DNA from: Thermanaeromonas sp. C210
GTDB taxonomy: Bacteria; Bacillota; DSM-521; Neomoorellales; Neomoorellaceae
Assembly (NCBI RefSeq): GCF_013167955.1
Contig: NZ_BLWF01000004.1
Coordinates: forward strand, 186,001-250,000
Direction: 5' to 3'
Length of the DNA stretch: 64,000 bases
Shown one piece after another: positions 8,857 to 15,791 of the stretch (positions within the stretch are counted from its first letter, which is position 1; each line of letters begins with the position of its first letter). The position numbers and the translations under genes are program-made. The notes beneath the pieces are model-generated. The model saw nothing but the letters and a program-made list of their open reading frames with translations. It did no database searches and had not been told where the DNA came from.

Positions 8857-9591
8857 CTATCCCAGGGCTACCACCATTGCCAAGGAGGTTATCCCGGGGT
8901 TAAAGTATACACTGGCATAGCACGCCGGTTGGTCTTCTAAAGTCAGCCACTTTTCCTGCCACCACAATAGGGGTGTCTGCCCGTCGAGCTGAAAAATTTC
9001 CGCGGCGGGAGGATAAATCCGGGACTTCATCCGGATGATCATCTTCACCAGCTCTCCCTCACAGTAGTGCTCATAGAACTCCTTCAAAGTAGGGTGGGCC
9101 TCCCCTCCGGAAGGTAATTCCTTAAAGCGGTTACGGGGAATCTCGATCTCGGCCAGGATGGCCGGCCGCCCGTCCTGGTAATAGAGGCGATCAAATCTAA
9201 CAACTTCTTCTCCCTCTCCCAAGGCCAAGTACTTCCGGGCCTCCGCGGTTCCCGCAGTGAACGCCAGGTTCCTGTGCACCACCCGGGCCTCCTTGCCCTC
9301 CGCCCTTAAAAGCTCCAAAAAGTCGGTGCTTATATCCAGGCGGGCAGACAGATTCGCGATGGTAGGGTGGCAAAAATTCCCCTTCCCCTGCCTCTTAGTA
9401 ATCACTCCCAGCTGAACTAACGAATATAACGCCTCCCTTACCGTAGCCCTGCTGACCCCCATCCTGCGCGCCAGCTCTTCTTCTGCCGGTAATCGGTTGC
9501 CGGGGAACTTCCTTTCTTTAATCATATTAAAGAGTATCTCCGCCGCCTGACTGCGGAGGGTGCTGCGGTCAAGCTTCACGTTTAAACTCAT
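8857..9591 (-). CDS. GntR-family transcriptional regulator with UTRA-type effector domain
   Basis: A 244-residue regulator. The N-terminal winged helix-turn-helix (about 10-75) contains LPAEEELARRMGVSRATVREAL. The C-terminal two-thirds resembles the UTRA ligand-binding fold of HutC-type GntR proteins, with an ARKYLALGEGEEVVRFDRLYY segment. It is the promoter-proximal gene of the AOR operon, preceded by a good sigma-A promoter and a GTACGTAC palindrome, so autoregulation and control of the AOR genes are likely. The inducer is unknown; an aldehyde, an acid or a related metabolite would be the first guess. Confidence 0.88.
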   Translation of the reverse strand: MSLNVKLDRSTLRSQAAEILFNMIKERKFPGNRLPAEEELARRMGVSRATVREALYSLVQLGVITKRQGKGNFCHPTIANLSARLDISTDFLELLRAEGKEARVVHRNLAFTAGTAEARKYLALGEGEEVVRFDRLYYQDGRPAILAEIEIPRNRFKELPSGGEAHPTLKEFYEHYCEGELVKMIIRMKSRIYPPAAEIFQLDGQTPLLWWQEKWLTLEDQPACYASVYFNPGITSLAMVVALG

Positions 9592-9611
9592 AAGCCGTCC
9601 TCCATCTACTT

Positions 9612-9619
9612 GTACGTAC
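9612..9619. promoter_or_regulatory. candidate GntR operator GTACGTAC
   Basis: An 8-bp palindrome lies between the gntR -10 element and its start codon, inside the run TTGTACGTACGTC. GntR-family operators often have GT..AC half-sites. It is placed where a bound repressor would block elongation or initiation. The assignment rests on position and symmetry only. Confidence 0.35.
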
Positions 9620-9644
9620 GTCTATCAACGTCGTTTATGGATAT

Positions 9645-9673
9645 ATTCTACCTGAAGGTTAATTTTCCTTCAA
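9645..9673 (-). promoter_or_regulatory. sigma-A promoter of the gntR-AOR operon
   Basis: On the minus strand, -35 TTGAAG (9668-9673) and -10 TAGAAT (9645-9650) are 17 bp apart. A GAAGG..CCTTC inverted repeat overlaps the -35/spacer and could be a further regulator site. The start codon of gntR is about 55 bp downstream. Confidence 0.65.
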
Positions 9674-9818
9674 AACCCGCCGGAAAATTTATTAGGGGTT
9701 TACACGAAAGACTTCTTACGTGATATTTTATTGTTAAATTCACATAACTCTTAAAATACTAACCCGCATTTCTGTCCCGGTGGACTCCTCCTCTACATTT
9801 TTCTTTCAGCAATGTTGA

Positions 9819-9881
9819 TTGGCAACTTGCCAAGATAGAATGACTTCTCGACAGCCAAGGTGAACCTCTCCCGCCGAGAAG
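9819..9881 (-). other. structured intergenic segment of unknown class
   Basis: A perfect dyad TTGGCAACTTGCCAA (9819-9833) is followed by CTTCTCG (9844-9850) pairing with CGAGAAG (9875-9881). A small AGGT/ACCT hairpin lies inside. The flanks (GCCGGGCCCTAGGC) are also self-complementary. It could be the 3' end of the transpeptidase mRNA, part of the gntR leader, an operator or a small RNA. It does not match the riboswitch consensus sequences known to me. Confidence 0.4.
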
Positions 9882-9923
9882 CCGGGCCCTAGGCAACCAT
9901 ACCATCTGACAAGCAAGAAGCTT

Positions 9924-10616
9924 CTAATGTATATAGACCGGCGCTCCCTGGGGGATATGGTCGTAGATCCACTTCGCGTTTTCGGTGGCCAACCTCACAC
10001 AGCCGTGGGAGGCCGGGGTTCCCAGCCGGGCCGCCTCTGCTTCAATAATGTTCTGCTGCCGGTCCATGGGTACACTATGAAAGAGGTAAACACCCCAATC
10101 CTTAAAGGATACCCACCACCGGCCGCCTTGCTGGTACTTTTCACTGAAAAACCACTCCCCCCGGTTCTGGATAGCAAAAACCCCCGTAGGAGTAGGCTTG
10201 TCCGGGGTACCGGTGGAAGCGGGCCAGTCCTTGATTAAGTCCCCATCGTGGTAAATACGGACTCTTTGCTCTGCTATAATTACTTCAATCCAGTAACCCC
10301 GTGATGGGGGGACAAATACCTGGGAGGTACTACTTTTACTCGCCTGTGGGTTGGTGCTTTCACTTCCCGCCGGGTAGTTACCCCCGCCTGAGCCTGCCGC
10401 CGGCTGGATGACCTCACTTTCGTTTTGGGAGGCCGTAGTCCCCGGCTCCTGTTCCGCGTCGGCCACGTCTTTCTCCTGTTCTTCCCCGTGTTGTGCTCCC
10501 TGTTGCGCTACCTGCGCCCCGGCAATTTCGCGGCTTCCATTTCCCGCGACGGTAACTAAAATGATGCCCAAAAATATCGCCAGGATGCCCAACGAAAAAG
10601 TTATCACCTTGCGCAC
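9924..10616 (-). CDS. L,D-transpeptidase (YkuD domain), membrane-anchored
   Basis: A 230-residue cell-envelope enzyme. An N-terminal hydrophobic segment (about 5-25) anchors or exports it, followed by a low-complexity linker rich in Gln, Glu, Ser and Gly (about 30-100). The C-terminal YkuD domain ends with the catalytic SHGCVRL motif near residue 205. These enzymes form 3-3 crosslinks in peptidoglycan or modify cell-wall peptides. Start is GTG at 10616. No LysM domain is present. A terminator of the upstream lipoprotein gene separates the two units. Confidence 0.9.
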   Translation of the reverse strand: MRKVITFSLGILAIFLGIILVTVAGNGSREIAGAQVAQQGAQHGEEQEKDVADAEQEPGTTASQNESEVIQPAAGSGGGNYPAGSESTNPQASKSSTSQVFVPPSRGYWIEVIIAEQRVRIYHDGDLIKDWPASTGTPDKPTPTGVFAIQNRGEWFFSEKYQQGGRWWVSFKDWGVYLFHSVPMDRQQNIIEAEAARLGTPASHGCVRLATENAKWIYDHIPQGAPVYIH

Positions 10617-10714
10617 TATCGTTTCCCCCGAACTTCCGGCTCGGCATTTATTGTCTTTCTATGCAGTTATTCGCCGGATTTCGGGATTTCCCTGCAAAGC
10701 CGCAATAGGACCAT

Positions 10715-10752
10715 AAAAAAACCCCATTCCAGGCTTGACTGCCTGAGTGGGG
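10715..10752 (-). terminator. Rho-independent terminator after the lipoprotein gene
   Basis: Minus-strand stem CCCCACTCAGGC / GCCTGGAATGGGG (10722-10752, with one mismatch region) followed by seven T residues (10715-10721). It lies 20 bp past the stop of the lipoprotein gene. Confidence 0.85.
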
Positions 10753-10772
10753 CCCAATCCGTTTACCCTTCC

Positions 10773-11468
10773 CTAATCCATATAAAAGGAGTGGGTAAGC
10801 TTTATAAGTTCCACCTTGTCTTCGTCTTTCAGTGTTTCATTTACATAAGTACCGTCATCCTTGTTGAAATCAAAGATTAAGTAGGCGCCGTCTTCAACCT
10901 CAAACCATCCCTGCAGAGTACCTGACCCATGCCTGCTCTGCGGCTCCTTGTACAGGGTCCGGTATTTTGCCAGGACATCCTTGGCGCTGTCCCCCACTTT
11001 GGCCCCCAGGTTGGTTGCAAAAGAGGGGCTGTAGGCCACTATATCCAGAACTTTCCGGGTATCTTTCCCTATTACGATTTCTATTCCCGCATCATACTTC
11101 CATATGTATTGCCCCTCACCGTAATAACCTTCCTCTTCTACAACGATTTGTTGGTATCTGCTGCCCAAAATCCTCAGGACGTCCTCCGGGGTATCCCATA
11201 AATGGATACCTGCTATATTGGTCCTGGTATCGGCTTTATTTTCCTGCCCGGCAGGCGGACTGTGGACCGGCGTATCGGGACTCGAACCTGGATTCTCATT
11301 TGCATGGCCCCCAGGCTCCAGGCTCTCACTAAGGGAACCTTCCTGCGCCGTTTCCGTGTTCGCTGGAAGGGTGCTGCCCTTCACCTTCTCCCCCTCCCCG
11401 CGACCGCAGCCGGTAAACATTAGAGACACCACGACCATAAGCATCAGCAAAAGAATTCTCGGCCTCAC
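10773..11468 (-). CDS. Uncharacterised lipoprotein
   Basis: A secreted lipoprotein of unknown function. The lipobox LMFTGC follows a hydrophobic signal. A Ser/Glu/Pro-rich linker (about 25-85) leads to a globular C-terminal domain with two similar short stretches (GIHLWDTPEDVLRILG and GAKVGDSAKDVLAKY), which may be an internal repeat. Start chosen at GTG 11468: AAGGAG lies 9 nt upstream, and the longer frame to 11546 would begin inside the terminator of the neighbouring gene. It stands alone between two terminators. I do not recognise the family. Confidence 0.75.
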   Translation of the reverse strand: MRPRILLLMLMVVVSLMFTGCGRGEGEKVKGSTLPANTETAQEGSLSESLEPGGHANENPGSSPDTPVHSPPAGQENKADTRTNIAGIHLWDTPEDVLRILGSRYQQIVVEEEGYYGEGQYIWKYDAGIEIVIGKDTRKVLDIVAYSPSFATNLGAKVGDSAKDVLAKYRTLYKEPQSRHGSGTLQGWFEVEDGAYLIFDFNKDDGTYVNETLKDEDKVELIKLTHSFYMD

Positions 11469-11537
11469 CAGCACCAACTCCTTAAAATAATTTACATATC
11501 CCCTCGCAACCAGTTTAGCCCCCAGGCCCAGCCCACG

Positions 11538-11575
11538 AAAAGGCACCCCTTCCCTTGAGCAAGGTCAGGGGTGCC
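11538..11575 (-). terminator. Rho-independent terminator after the BusR-like gene
   Basis: A perfect 9-bp stem GGCACCCCT / AGGGGTGCC (11542-11550 with 11567-11575), then TTTT on the minus strand. It begins 5 bp past the regulator stop codon. Confidence 0.85.
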
Positions 11576-11579
11576 TGGG

Positions 11580-12272
11580 TTAGTTCACACAAGTATCTGT
11601 CCCACCCGGGTCAAAAAAAGAGCCGAAACCCTTATCTTCCACCAGTGTGCCGGCCACATAGGAAGATACCCTTTCTTTAACCTCGTCGGGTGCTACAATA
11701 ATCAACAGATCCCCCGCGCAAATCGGAGTCTCGGCCCCAGGGGAAAATATAATTCGGTTATCCCGCTGTATTCCCACCACTGTTGCCCCGGTGCGTGCCC
11801 TAAACTCCGAACTGGCTAAAGTCTTGCCCACCAGGGGAGAAGTGCTGGGGATGGAGATTTCGTGAATTTTTTGCAGGCGCATACTGGCTCTAAAGGTATA
11901 ATCCAGCAGCTCCTCCAGCAAGCGGTTGATCTCTGTTTCCAATTTGCTCTTTTCCCGCAAAAGGACGGATAACCTCTCCTGGATCTCCTGGAGGGCATGG
12001 TGTTCTCCAACCCGGGCCAGGTAGGCTTTGGCTGCTTCCCTGGACTTTACAACTACTCCAACGCCGGCTATAACCTGGACTACGCCCATTTCTTCCAGCA
12101 ACGATACAGCCCGGCGGATGGTTTCCGGCGACACGCTGTACCTTCCGGCTAAAGAGGACCGGCCCAGTACTTTTTCCCCTTCTTTGTATTCCCCCCTGGC
12201 AATACGGGCTGCCAAATCGCTAGCAATGGCTACGTAACGCGCAGAAGATGTCCAGCCTTGCCCCTGTTCCAT
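11580..12272 (-). CDS. BusR-like GntR regulator with RCK_C (TrkA-C) domain
   Basis: A cytoplasmic repressor-type protein of about 230 residues. It has an N-terminal GntR winged helix (GEKVLGRSSLAGRYSVSPET region), a central coiled coil rich in Glu, Leu and Arg (about 95-135) and a C-terminal RCK_C domain (ISIPSTSPLVGKTLASSEF to GDLLIIVAPDEVKERV). This architecture is that of BusR, which in Lactococcus and Streptococcus binds c-di-AMP through RCK_C and represses the glycine-betaine transporter. Here it lies next to an Opu-type osmolyte transporter. Start: ATG 12272 with AGGAG 9-10 nt upstream; a TTG at 12314 lacks a site. It has its own promoter. c-di-AMP binding is inferred from the family. 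Confidence 0.85.
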   Translation of the reverse strand: MEQGQGWTSSARYVAIASDLAARIARGEYKEGEKVLGRSSLAGRYSVSPETIRRAVSLLEEMGVVQVIAGVGVVVKSREAAKAYLARVGEHHALQEIQERLSVLLREKSKLETEINRLLEELLDYTFRASMRLQKIHEISIPSTSPLVGKTLASSEFRARTGATVVGIQRDNRIIFSPGAETPICAGDLLIIVAPDEVKERVSSYVAGTLVEDKGFGSFFDPGGTDTCVN

Positions 12273-12329
12273 AACCCTTGTCTCCTTTTCTTGGTGCAAG
12301 CATATTTCTTCCAAACATGGCTAACCACA

Positions 12330-12357
12330 ATTATACTCTATTATCTACAAAACACAA
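12330..12357 (-). promoter_or_regulatory. promoter of the BusR-like gene
   Basis: Minus strand -10 TATAAT (12330-12335) and weak -35 TTGTGT (12352-12357), 16 bp apart, about 60 bp upstream of the ATG. This suggests the regulator can be expressed apart from the transporter operon. Confidence 0.5.
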
Positions 12358-12418
12358 CGTTTAACAGAGCAGACCGGACAAAATCTCTTCGCCCACACCA
12401 CCCGGCGGGAACTAACCG

Positions 12419-13894
12419 TTACCATGGAGTCCAGCGTCCTACCAACCGGTCCAGCTCGGGCTGGGGATAAAACTCTTTAAAGATGCGATAATAATAAAGT
12501 TCTTCCTTGGAATGGAGGGTAACTCCCGAAGTGACCCGGCCCTCGGCAGCAAACTCCTCGTCGGATATCTTACCGGCGGCCATCTCGGCCATTAACTCCG
12601 CCGACCCAGCGCCTTGGCTGAATTCGTCTTTGCGCCGGTCAACTATCTCTGGAGGTAACTCGGCCCTGAAGGCCTCCCGCAAAATCCACTTTTCTACCCC
12701 ATCCCGGCTGATCTTCCATTCCACCGGCAAAGAAGCTGCCAGCTCTACCACCTTATAGTCCATAAAAGGTAAAATACTGGTTAGGCCATAGGCCGACGTC
12801 ATGCGGTCCGCCCGCTGCAGTCCCATAGTGTGGGCGCTTTCCAGCAATCTTTTCATTTCTTGCTGCTGCTCCTGTCGGGTTTTGTTCTTTAAATAATGAT
12901 AACCGCCAAAGAGTTCATCACCGCCTTCTCCCATGAGCACATAATCCAGTCCGTGCTGCCTTGCCAAGCGGGCGGCCAGGTAATTGGGTACTGCACTTCG
13001 TACTAGGGACCAATCGAAGGACTCGAGGTGGTAAATTACCCTGGGAAGAACATCTTCTACTTCTTTCCTGCCGTAAACATACTCGTGATGCTCCAGCCCA
13101 AGATTCTGGGCCATCAACCTCGCATATTCCAGGTCCAAGCTTCCCTCGTAACCGACGGCAATGCTCCGGATATCCGCACCCAAGCTCCGGGCTACAGCGG
13201 CTACAATGCTGCTGTCGAGGCCACCGCTGAGTAAAATACCGACTTTGCCCTTGGCAGGCAAACATCTAGCTACGGCTTCTCTTAGAACATCACGCAGGCG
13301 GGAACAGGCTTCCTGCCAAGAAAACGGTGTAGCCGCATTTCCTTCTTCACCTTCTTCAGGGTTAAAACGTACCAGGCCTTCCCGCGGGTGAAAATAGTGG
13401 CCGGGAGGGAAAACTCCTATCCCCTCGCACCTGTTGATCAGAGCTTTTATCTCGGAGGCGAAGTATAAGGCCTGGCCTTTCCGCCCCCAATAAAGGGGCT
13501 TTATGCCGAACCGGTCCCTGGCCACAAGGAATTCCCGGGTCGGCAAATCCATACAAAGGGCGAACATCCCCCTTAACCGGCAGGAAAACCGGGGGCCCTC
13601 CCCTCGGTACAGGGTGAGAAGTTCCTGGGCCCTTAATCGGCGGTCAAAGGAACCCCCGTTATCACAACACGATAATAGTCCATCCAGCGCGATTATCGCG
13701 TCCCCTGCAGCATAAAAATTATCTTCTTCACCGCTATGACCAGTAGACGCATAACCTACTGCCCTCGGGGGAAATTCTGAATTCCCCACGCGCTGCCCGG
13801 CAGGTCCCCGGTGTTTTATGGCCGCTAACATTTCTAAAGCTCTACCCGCACCGCATTCTCCGTAAACTGCCACCAGCCCGCTCAAGGGAATCAT
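12419..13894 (-). CDS. Asparagine synthase-like protein without the glutaminase cysteine
   Basis: A 491-residue AsnB-type protein. The N-terminal half resembles the class II glutamine amidotransferase fold, with IKHRGPAGQ and VARDRFGIKPLYWG. The C-terminal half is the ATP-pyrophosphatase synthase domain, with the PP-loop LLSGGLDSS (about 221-229) and EGGDELFGGY. Normal AsnB starts MCGI, with Cys as residue 1 of the mature enzyme. Here the N-terminus reads MIPLSGLVAVYG and no cysteine can be placed there, so glutamine hydrolysis should be absent. It may use ammonia, another amine, or make an amide other than asparagine. It lies 73 bp after the osmolyte-binding protein, in the same direction, so it may be an osmoadaptive amide synthase. 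That last point is speculation. Confidence 0.85.
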   Translation of the reverse strand: MIPLSGLVAVYGECGAGRALEMLAAIKHRGPAGQRVGNSEFPPRAVGYASTGHSGEEDNFYAAGDAIIALDGLLSCCDNGGSFDRRLRAQELLTLYRGEGPRFSCRLRGMFALCMDLPTREFLVARDRFGIKPLYWGRKGQALYFASEIKALINRCEGIGVFPPGHYFHPREGLVRFNPEEGEEGNAATPFSWQEACSRLRDVLREAVARCLPAKGKVGILLSGGLDSSIVAAVARSLGADIRSIAVGYEGSLDLEYARLMAQNLGLEHHEYVYGRKEVEDVLPRVIYHLESFDWSLVRSAVPNYLAARLARQHGLDYVLMGEGGDELFGGYHYLKNKTRQEQQQEMKRLLESAHTMGLQRADRMTSAYGLTSILPFMDYKVVELAASLPVEWKISRDGVEKWILREAFRAELPPEIVDRRKDEFSQGAGSAELMAEMAAGKISDEEFAAEGRVTSGVTLHSKEELYYYRIFKEFYPQPELDRLVGRWTPW

Positions 13895-13967
13895 CCTTCC
13901 TTCCCGTAAGTTATTCCTTTAAAAACCGGAGCCATTTCTCCCACCCGAGAATTACAAAAAAAAGGGG

Positions 13968-14948
13968 CTATCTATTTCTTCCTAATCTCTTTCCTTCGTT
14001 AATCACCCGCGCCAGGTCGCTAATGGTCTTAATGCCTAATGCTTCAGCGTCGGCCTTGCGCATCATGATGGTATAAGTGTTATCAAAGGGAGCGTAATCA
14101 AGCCAGACCAGGTGGTGCTTGGCAAGGTCTTCCTCCTTCACCCGGTTAAAACATTCTTCGGAATCCGTCAGGGGTTCCTCGTGCCCTAAGTGAACCAACC
14201 ATGCCGTGCCGGTGTACTCCCAGTAAACATCAATCTCCCCGGTGGTCAGCGCTTTGCGTACAACTTCTGAACCGGCCAGGCCAGTGTTATCCACGGCTTC
14301 AAATCCTGCATCAGTAAGGACCTGCAGGGTCATGGCCCCAAGGATCAGCTGTTCAGTGAACTCCTTGGAGCCCACCACAATCTTACCTTTCGTGGGCGCC
14401 GGGGCCTCTTCCTTTATGAGGCCCTTCTCCAATAGCCACTGCCTCGCCACCTCTTTGGGGTCCTTGTTTTCTACATCCACCTGGGCGTTCAGGTTTATCA
14501 TGGTCTCGGTATCAAGGAGGGGGCTAATCTTACCCAAAATTTCTTCCAGTTCCGGGTAGCGATCTATAACCTCCTTGCGCAACACCGGCGCAGGGTTGTA
14601 CACGGGGAAAAATTTCTTGTCGTCCTCCAGGTTAACCAGATTAAAGGCAGCTATGCGTCCGTCAGTGGCAAACCCCATGGCCGCAGCTACTTGACCATCT
14701 TTTAATGCGCCATAGGTAACACCCAAATCCATAATCTTAATGTCGTCAAATTCAAAGCCGTAAATTTTAAGTAACTCGGGTAGACCGTCGGGCCGAACCG
14801 AGAACTCGTGATCAGTAGCAAAACTCCACTTGTCAATGGACCCCGGGGCCTGCTGCCCCTGCCCCCCGCTGCATCCGGACAATGTTCCGAGTACAAGCAA
14901 TAGGGCCATTAGCCATATTATTCCATATCTTGACATTAGTCGTCTCAT
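13968..14948 (-). CDS. Osmoprotectant ABC transporter substrate-binding protein, circularly permuted
   Basis: A 326-residue lipoprotein (lipobox LSGC near residue 26) of the OpuCC/OsmF family. Its halves are swapped. Residues ~40-178 (SFATDHEFSVRPDGLP ... VDVENKDPKEVARQWL) correspond to the C-terminal half of ordinary members. A short linker (EEAPAPT) follows, then residues ~188-326 (IVVGSKEFTEQLILGAM ... GIKTISDLARVINEG) correspond to the N-terminal half. Joined end to end, the permuted termini restore the normal order. Permutations between subfamilies of betaine-binding proteins (ProX versus OpuAC) are known. It follows two permeases and the ATPase in the operon. Likely ligands are glycine betaine, carnitine or choline. 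Confidence 0.88.
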   Translation of the reverse strand: MRRLMSRYGIIWLMALLLVLGTLSGCSGGQGQQAPGSIDKWSFATDHEFSVRPDGLPELLKIYGFEFDDIKIMDLGVTYGALKDGQVAAAMGFATDGRIAAFNLVNLEDDKKFFPVYNPAPVLRKEVIDRYPELEEILGKISPLLDTETMINLNAQVDVENKDPKEVARQWLLEKGLIKEEAPAPTKGKIVVGSKEFTEQLILGAMTLQVLTDAGFEAVDNTGLAGSEVVRKALTTGEIDVYWEYTGTAWLVHLGHEEPLTDSEECFNRVKEEDLAKHHLVWLDYAPFDNTYTIMMRKADAEALGIKTISDLARVINEGKRLGRNR

Positions 14949-15062
14949 TAATAATTACCCCCCTTAAAGATCGGTACTTCCGAAGCATTCCCCATGCCGG
15001 CGTGCTGGCGCCGAAGGACCAAGGATCTGCTTTATGGGTAAAGAGAAATAGCTCCGGCCCCC

Positions 15063-15791
15063 TTACGTGGAAGCCCTAACCTTATCTTCCACCATACCCA
15101 GGAGATGATCACAAAGCATGGCCAGAAGGGCACTTAAAATACAACCCGTCAGCAGTAACTGAAGTCTGCGTACCACAATTCCGGTTACTATAAGGTGCCC
15201 AAACCCACCGGCTCCAATGAAGGTAGCCAGCGTGGCCGTTCCCACATTTACGACTACTGCCGTGCGGATACCAGCCATAATAATAGGGAAGGCCAAAGGT
15301 AGCTCAATGCGGAGCAGGACACGCCAGGGACGCATACCCATCCCCACGGCGGCCTCCCGAACTCCTTCCGGTACACTCATGATGCCGGCGTACGTATTGC
15401 GCAGGATGGGCAAAAGGGAGTAGAGCCAGAGGGCAAAGAGGGCTGTGTTAAATCCCAGACCCAACACGGTAAAGGACAGAGCGATAACCGCAATACTGGG
15501 AATTGTTTGCCCTATATTCACCAGGTTCTCCAGGACCAGGCCCAGAAGGCGCAGCCGAGGCCGGCTAATAAGGATACCAAGGGGCAACGCCGTAGCCGTC
15601 GCCAGAAGGGAAGATATGACAACCATGCTTACGTGCTGTACAGCCAGGACGGCGAGGTGATCATAGGTGAGCACACGGGCGGCCATGGCGCTCCCAGGAT
15701 TTTCCACAAAGTACACGGCTGCAGCAACACAGCCCCCTACGAACAGCAGGGGTGGCAACAACTTTCGAACCCAAGACAGCTTAAGACCCAT
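15063..15791 (-). CDS. Osmoprotectant ABC transporter permease (OpuCB/OpuCD type)
   Basis: A 242-residue membrane permease with about six hydrophobic segments. The coupling loop is visible as VREAAVGMGMRPWRVLLRIELP (near 140-162) and the family stretch GGFGHLIVTGI near 195. It is the second permease of the operon; the other starts at 17553. Its start overlaps the end of the ATPase gene by 11 nt, so the two are co-translated. OpuC systems normally use two different permeases, which fits. Confidence 0.9.
   Translation of the reverse strand: MGLKLSWVRKLLPPLLFVGGCVAAAVYFVENPGSAMAARVLTYDHLAVLAVQHVSMVVISSLLATATALPLGILISRPRLRLLGLVLENLVNIGQTIPSIAVIALSFTVLGLGFNTALFALWLYSLLPILRNTYAGIMSVPEGVREAAVGMGMRPWRVLLRIELPLAFPIIMAGIRTAVVVNVGTATLATFIGAGGFGHLIVTGIVVRRLQLLLTGCILSALLAMLCDHLLGMVEDKVRAST

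Larger units (their letters stand above)
9592..9923. other. intergenic region with promoter and structured segment
   Basis: 332 bp without a gene, between the L,D-transpeptidase stop and the gntR start (both minus strand). It holds the gntR promoter (9645-9673), a palindrome near the start codon (9612-9619), a perfect 15-nt dyad (9819-9833) and a hairpin with 7-bp arms (9844-9881). No U-run follows the hairpins, so they are not ordinary terminators. Confidence 0.7.

Noticed and set aside
9844-9881. Hairpin considered as a molybdenum/tungsten cofactor, c-di-AMP, cobalamin, TPP, FMN or SAM riboswitch
   Set aside because: None of the conserved loop sequences of those classes is present on either strand, so no class is claimed.
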